From contig CANHRF010000021.1 in the NCBI GenBank assembly GCA_947463335.1, positions 1 through 11,393 of the forward strand: DNA of 11,393 bases, read 5' to 3'. The notes below the pieces were generated by a model. That model ran no database searches and was not told the DNA's origin. It was given only the letters and a program-made list of their open reading frames with translations. Origin of the DNA: Actinomycetota bacterium. GTDB taxonomy: Bacteria; Actinomycetota; Actinomycetes; Nanopelagicales; Nanopelagicaceae. The stretch's first letter is position 1. Each line of letters begins with the position of its first letter. Made by a program: the position numbers and the translations under genes. Below are positions 7,920 to 11,393 of this stretch, piece after piece.

Positions 7920-7949
7920 TTATCCTCCAATAAAAGTTAGATTAAATCT

Positions 7950-8714
7950 TTAGACAGGGATAAGCGTGTTAGCAAATATCTGCCAAGCAAGGAGTGATTT
8001 CGCAACCAGCGAGAGAGTGATGTAGGTGCGCTCTCCACGTAGGTAATCTGACCATTTGCCGATCTTCTTATATTGAAGAAATTGCACGAGGGCAAATGAA
8101 TTGAAGAGAACGAAGATTGTTAAGACAATGAAGTAAACGAAGGTTGGCGCTTTATTCTCGCCAACTCCACCAATTGCAAAGACATAGAAGACCAAGGCAA
8201 GCCACGGAACGATGCCGGCGATGCAGCCGAAGATAAATGGAATCCAACCGCCGTTACCTGGCTCTTCATATTTTTCCTGTAGCCAACCGAAGAGAATCAT
8301 TGAAGCGTTAACTCCGAAGATGGCAATAAGTGCAGTGATATCTGAAATACCAGTTACTTGCGCAATCAAAACGATCATTACGGATGAGCTAATTGAATAC
8401 TCAACCCAGCGGAAGAAGTTTCGATGGGCAGCAAGTCCTGCGATATATCTCGGGAAGAATTTAGGGCTAACGACTATAAAGTGAGCCAGCGATGAAAGGC
8501 CTAAAAATATTGCCACACCGATTGCAAGTGGTGCGTCGTACAAGACAATCAGATCGCCGTAGGTGCTTCCGGGAGGACCAGACATATATCGCGCAGTGAT
8601 GGGTAGCGTGAAATCTGATGAGAGCGCAAGAACCGCCACCATCTGTCCAAAGTGAAGAATGCCGGCGAATAAGTTGATGCGGCGCAAACCGCGATCTGTA
8701 ATCTCTTTAGTCAT
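7950..8714 (-). CDS. Heliorhodopsin
   Basis: A 254-aa, seven-helix retinal membrane protein of the heliorhodopsin family, which has inverted topology (N-terminus inside) compared with type-1 rhodopsins. Known members have slow photocycles without clear ion pumping. Helices lie at about 12-32, 56-82, 99-121, 124-146, 156-182, 190-215 and 228-251, with a long first extracellular loop (33-55). Key residues are all present: the retinal Schiff-base Lys239 in 'SLVAKSLLAWQ' (codon 7998-8000), counterion Glu105 in 'RWVEYSISSS', His21 and His78, and Ser235. These match the founding actinobacterial protein (48C12: K241, E107, H23, H80, S237) with a constant offset of two. It lies 36 nt after glnA, upstream of an oxidoreductase gene. 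No Shine-Dalgarno is visible; a leaderless-type -10 lies just upstream. No retinal-synthesis gene is in this window. Confidence 0.96.
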   Translation of the reverse strand: MTKEITDRGLRRINLFAGILHFGQMVAVLALSSDFTLPITARYMSGPPGSTYGDLIVLYDAPLAIGVAIFLGLSSLAHFIVVSPKFFPRYIAGLAAHRNFFRWVEYSISSSVMIVLIAQVTGISDITALIAIFGVNASMILFGWLQEKYEEPGNGGWIPFIFGCIAGIVPWLALVFYVFAIGGVGENKAPTFVYFIVLTIFVLFNSFALVQFLQYKKIGKWSDYLRGERTYITLSLVAKSLLAWQIFANTLIPV

Positions 8715-8720
8715 ACCAAT

Positions 8721-8726
8721 AAAGTA
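8721..8726 (-). promoter_or_regulatory. Possible -10 element for an internal heliorhodopsin promoter
   Basis: TACTTT (preceded by TGT) fits TANNNT and ends 6 nt before the heliorhodopsin ATG, the same spacing as at the leuA leader and ZIP promoters. The gap has AAGG only 16 nt from the ATG, too far for a normal Shine-Dalgarno. This suggests a leaderless transcript made independently of nadE-glnA. No good -35 is seen, so it stays tentative. Confidence 0.4.
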
Positions 8727-8750
8727 ACAGCCTTAAGGGCAAATTTGGTG

Positions 8751-10064
8751 TTACAGAACAGGCAAATATCGGTCTAACTCGTAAGCGCTAACCTGGCGGC
8801 GGTAATCCTGCCATTCCGCGCGCTTATTTCGTAGAACGTATTCAAAGACATGCTCGCCCAAGGTCTCACGGACCAGCTCGCTCTTCTCCATAACGGCAAT
8901 CGCCTCATTTAAATTGGCAGGCAGCGACTCAGGGGCGGCATCATCAACTAGTTTGTAATTTCCTTCTATCCCCTTCAGCCCTGCTGCCAACATAACTGCA
9001 TAGGCCAAATAAGGATTGCAGGCAGAATCAGGAGAACGAAATTCGATTCGAGTTGAATTCTCTTTATTTGGTTTATACATCGGGATACGGACTAGCGCGC
9101 TGCGATTGTTGTGGCCCCAAGTGATTAGCGATGGCGCTTCTCCCCCGCCTTGCAAACGCTTATAAGAATTGACCCATTGATTTGTGACCGCCGTTATTTC
9201 AGATGAGTGCTTCAAGATTCCAGCGATAAAGGAACGCGCTACTTTCGATAAATTAAACTCTGCAGAAGCATCGTAGAAAGCGTTCTTCTCGCCTTCAAAG
9301 AGCGAGACGTGGGTATGCATTCCGCTGCCGGGATGATCGGTAAACGGCTTTGGCATAAACGATGCGTAAAAGCCTTGTTCCAGGGCAACTTCTTTAATCA
9401 CGTGACGGAAGGTCATGATGTTATCTGCAGTACTCAGCGCATCGGCATAACGCAGATCAATTTCTTGTTGTCCAGGTGCGCCTTCGTGATGGCTAAATTC
9501 AACTGAGATTCCCATCGCTTCCAGCATCGTGATCGCCTGGCGGCGGAAGTCGTGGCCGACTACTGCAGGTGTGTGATCAAAGTAGCCACCTTGATCAACC
9601 GGAACTGGTTGCTCACCTTTTACAGGGCTTGATTTAAATAAGAAGAATTCAATTTCGGGATGGGTGTAACAGGTGTAACCCATCTGCGCCGCTTTATTCA
9701 AAGTACGGCGCAGCACATTGCGCGGATCGGCATGCGATGGTGATCCGTCAGGCATAGTGATATCGCAGAACATACGAGCCGCACCTGGTGATTCAGTGCG
9801 CCAAGGCAAGATTGAAAATGTTGCCGGATCTGGCTTTGCCAACATATCTGACTCGGTTACTCGCGCAAATCCTTCAATCGCCGATCCATCGAATCCAATG
9901 CCCTCATCGAAAGCATTTGCTAATTCAGCTGGTGCGATTGCTACTGATTTTAAATATCCCAAGACATCGGTAAACCAGAGTCGAATGAAACGAATATTGC
10001 GCTCTTCAATTGTGCGCAGCACAAACTCTTGCTGCTTGCTCATCTGTGAATCATTTGCGGACAT
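8751..10064 (-). CDS. glnA: Glutamine synthetase, GlnA2-like (type I fold)
   Basis: Makes glutamine from glutamate, ammonia and ATP. With the chosen start it is 437 aa. Very close in style to mycobacterial GlnA2 ('EFVLRTIEERNIRFIRLWFTDVLG', residues 13-36). Visible sites are 'GFDGSAIEGFA' (57-67), metal-binding Glu137/Glu139 in 'HPEIEFF', Glu194 and Glu201 in 'HHEGAPGQQEID', His250 in 'SGMHTHVSLF', the ATP region 'NRSALVRIP' (320-328), and Glu341 in 'RIEFRSPDSACNPY'. The segment that carries the adenylylated Tyr (NLYDLP) in classical GSI is shortened here to 'DDAAPESLPANL' (374-385). I chose ATG 10062-10064 because AGGA (10072-10075) stands 7 nt upstream; a TTG at 10085 and an internal ATG at 10043 are alternatives. 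It lies 34 nt after nadE and 36 nt before heliorhodopsin. Confidence 0.94.
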   Translation of the reverse strand: MSANDSQMSKQQEFVLRTIEERNIRFIRLWFTDVLGYLKSVAIAPAELANAFDEGIGFDGSAIEGFARVTESDMLAKPDPATFSILPWRTESPGAARMFCDITMPDGSPSHADPRNVLRRTLNKAAQMGYTCYTHPEIEFFLFKSSPVKGEQPVPVDQGGYFDHTPAVVGHDFRRQAITMLEAMGISVEFSHHEGAPGQQEIDLRYADALSTADNIMTFRHVIKEVALEQGFYASFMPKPFTDHPGSGMHTHVSLFEGEKNAFYDASAEFNLSKVARSFIAGILKHSSEITAVTNQWVNSYKRLQGGGEAPSLITWGHNNRSALVRIPMYKPNKENSTRIEFRSPDSACNPYLAYAVMLAAGLKGIEGNYKLVDDAAPESLPANLNEAIAVMEKSELVRETLGEHVFEYVLRNKRAEWQDYRRQVSAYELDRYLPVL

Positions 10065-10098
10065 AGCCACATCCTGCCAAGGCAAAGTTACGGCTGTG

Positions 10099-11393
10099 TT
10101 ACGAACCCTCTTGCCAGCGCGAAGTCATTGGCAAGCGGCGATCCTTACCGAAAGCCCGCTTGGAAACCTTTGTTCCCGGTGGATATTGGCGCCGTTTGTA
10201 CTCGGCTTTATCCACCATTGCGATCACCCGACGGACCAAGGCCTCATCAAAGCCTGCTGCAATTAGCGCATCCGATCCTTGATCATCATCAACATATGCA
10301 GTCAAGACGCGATCAAGCAATAAGTAATCTGGAAGCGAATCAGAATCTTTCTGATCTGGGCGCAGTTCTGCACTTGGTTCTTTCTCAATTGAGTTAACCG
10401 GAATTGGCTCAGCCTCACCGCGACTGCGCGCGACTTCATTTCGCCAGCGAGCTAGCGCCCAAACATCGGTCTTGTAAATATCTTTAATTGGCGCAAAGCC
10501 CCCGACTGCATCGCCATAAAGCGTTGAGTAACCAACCGCGAGCTCTGACTTATTTCCAGTCGCTAAGACCAGGTGGCCTTCTTGATTTGAGATCCCCATC
10601 AAAGTGGTGCCGCGAACTCGGGCCTGCAAATTCTCTTCTGCTAACCCTTTCAAAATCAGGTTGTTCATATATGCCTCGACCATTGGTGCGATTGGCACAG
10701 TGCGAAAGTGAATGCCGGTGGCTTGAGCTAAAGCTTGTGCATCAGAGATTGAATGATCTGATGAATATTTACTTGGCAGGGCCACGCCATTTACTCGCTT
10801 GGCGCCTAGAGCATCGATCGCAATTGCCGCAACTAACGCTGAATCGATTCCGCCAGATAAACCAAGAACAACGCTACGGAAGCCATTCTTTTCTACATAA
10901 TCTCTAAGGCCTATTACTAACGCCTGCCAGATTTCTTCGCGGTCATCAAGTCGCATTGCAATGCCAGGAATCAAAGCGCGATCAACGCTGACTTCAGATT
11001 CAGAGATGACTACATCTGGCGCACTTGTCTTTGTCGCAACATCTAAATCAACAACGGCTACGCCATCTTCAAATTGCGGAGCGCGCGCAATGACTGCGCC
11101 ATCTGAATTTACGACAATGCTGTCGCCATCAAAAACCAAATCATCTTGGCCGCCGGTCATATTTACATAGACCAGTGGAGCTGCTGCCTGGCGAGCGCGC
11201 TTGGTTACCAAGGCCAAACGCACATCATCTTTAGCGCGTTCATAAGGAGAGCCGTTAGGAACGATGATTAGCCCCGGTTTACGTTCAGCTAATTGCGCGG
11301 TGATTCCGCCATCAATCCAAAGATCTTCACAGATTGCGATGCCGACATCGACGCCGTGGATGCGCACCACCAAAGTCTTATCGCCTGGCACAA
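10099..11393 (-). CDS. nadE: Glutamine-dependent NAD+ synthetase (5' end beyond window)
   Basis: Converts deamido-NAD+ to NAD+ with ATP, taking the amide nitrogen from glutamine. About 431 C-terminal residues are visible; two-domain enzymes usually have about 550-680 (more in the mycobacterial form), so the N-terminus with the Glu and Lys of the glutaminase triad lies beyond the right edge. The visible part has the nitrilase-like glutaminase Cys in 'GIAICEDLW' (codon 11329-11331), then 'PLVYVNMTGGQDDLVFDG', then the ATP-pyrophosphatase domain with the P-loop 'SGGIDS' (10840-10857), 'GTTLMGISNQEGHLVLATGNKSELAVGYSTLYGD', and the C-terminal 'FGKDRRLPMTSRW'. The apparent start near 11391 is an internal GTG at the window edge, not a real start. 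The next gene downstream, glnA, makes its amide donor. Confidence 0.95.
   Translation of the reverse strand, partial: VPGDKTLVVRIHGVDVGIAICEDLWIDGGITAQLAERKPGLIIVPNGSPYERAKDDVRLALVTKRARQAAAPLVYVNMTGGQDDLVFDGDSIVVNSDGAVIARAPQFEDGVAVVDLDVATKTSAPDVVISESEVSVDRALIPGIAMRLDDREEIWQALVIGLRDYVEKNGFRSVVLGLSGGIDSALVAAIAIDALGAKRVNGVALPSKYSSDHSISDAQALAQATGIHFRTVPIAPMVEAYMNNLILKGLAEENLQARVRGTTLMGISNQEGHLVLATGNKSELAVGYSTLYGDAVGGFAPIKDIYKTDVWALARWRNEVARSRGEAEPIPVNSIEKEPSAELRPDQKDSDSLPDYLLLDRVLTAYVDDDQGSDALIAAGFDEALVRRVIAMVDKAEYKRRQYPPGTKVSKRAFGKDRRLPMTSRWQEGS

Noticed and set aside
7939..7949. AGATTTAATCT palindrome between heliorhodopsin and the oxidoreductase
   Set aside because: A short AT-rich 5-1-5 repeat is expected by chance, and the downstream gene has its own good GGAGG ribosome site.
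10041..10085. TTG at 10085 or ATG at 10043 as the glnA start
   Set aside because: The TTG has no supporting ribosome site and the inner ATG lacks one, while ATG 10064 has AGGA at 7 nt. The inner ATG remains possible because homologues begin near there.
9718..10266. 182-codon open frame on the plus strand, antisense to glnA and the end of nadE
   Set aside because: It lies wholly opposite strongly conserved glnA/nadE codons, has no recognisable domain and no start signal; it is a by-product of codon use on the other strand.

Overview
This window looks like the chromosome of a small-genome freshwater actinobacterium, most likely the acI lineage ('Ca. Nanopelagicales', Planktophila-like). That is an inference. 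It rests on mycobacterium-like versions of Zur, GlnA2, two-domain NadE, LeuA, RecO and UppS, a GC content that looks near 45-50% by eye (low for actinobacteria), very short intergenic gaps, leaderless-type promoters, and a heliorhodopsin closely resembling the founding actinobacterial one. There is no sign of phage, IS element, CRISPR, tRNA or rRNA. Coding density is very high and no gene-free stretch exceeds 300 bases.

Layout. (1) 1-2284, minus strand: a small ABM-like protein, then glyS (glycyl-tRNA synthetase) and dusB (tRNA dihydrouridine synthase, running off the left edge), the last two only 3 nt apart. (2) 2285-3555, plus strand: a zinc-uptake unit. A perfect 7-1-7 Zur box lies just upstream of a probable leaderless promoter, followed by a ZIP-family metal transporter and, overlapping by one base, the zur repressor gene. 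This is a self-contained feedback loop. (3) 3584-6965, minus strand: leuA-recO-uppS, tightly packed, preceded by a leader region. The leader has a promoter, a 19-residue leucine-rich leader peptide and a pseudoknot matching in layout the actinobacterial 'LEU element'. A perfect hairpin lies at the convergent zur/uppS ends. (4) 6966-11393, minus strand: nadE (5' end beyond the window), glnA (GlnA2 type), heliorhodopsin, and a Gfo/Idh/MocA oxidoreductase, with gaps of 30-36 nt.

How the genes work together. The clearest biology is in the right half. Glutamine synthetase makes glutamine, NadE consumes glutamine as its amide donor for NAD+, and between glnA and an NAD(P)-dependent oxidoreductase sits a heliorhodopsin, a light-absorbing, apparently non-pumping membrane protein. 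An actinobacterial heliorhodopsin has been reported to bind glutamine synthetase and alter its activity, so the gene order suggests light-linked nitrogen control. The GS here also lacks the segment that carries the adenylylation tyrosine in classical enzymes. The second notable system is the leuA leader, which could tie leuA, recO and uppS to leucine supply.
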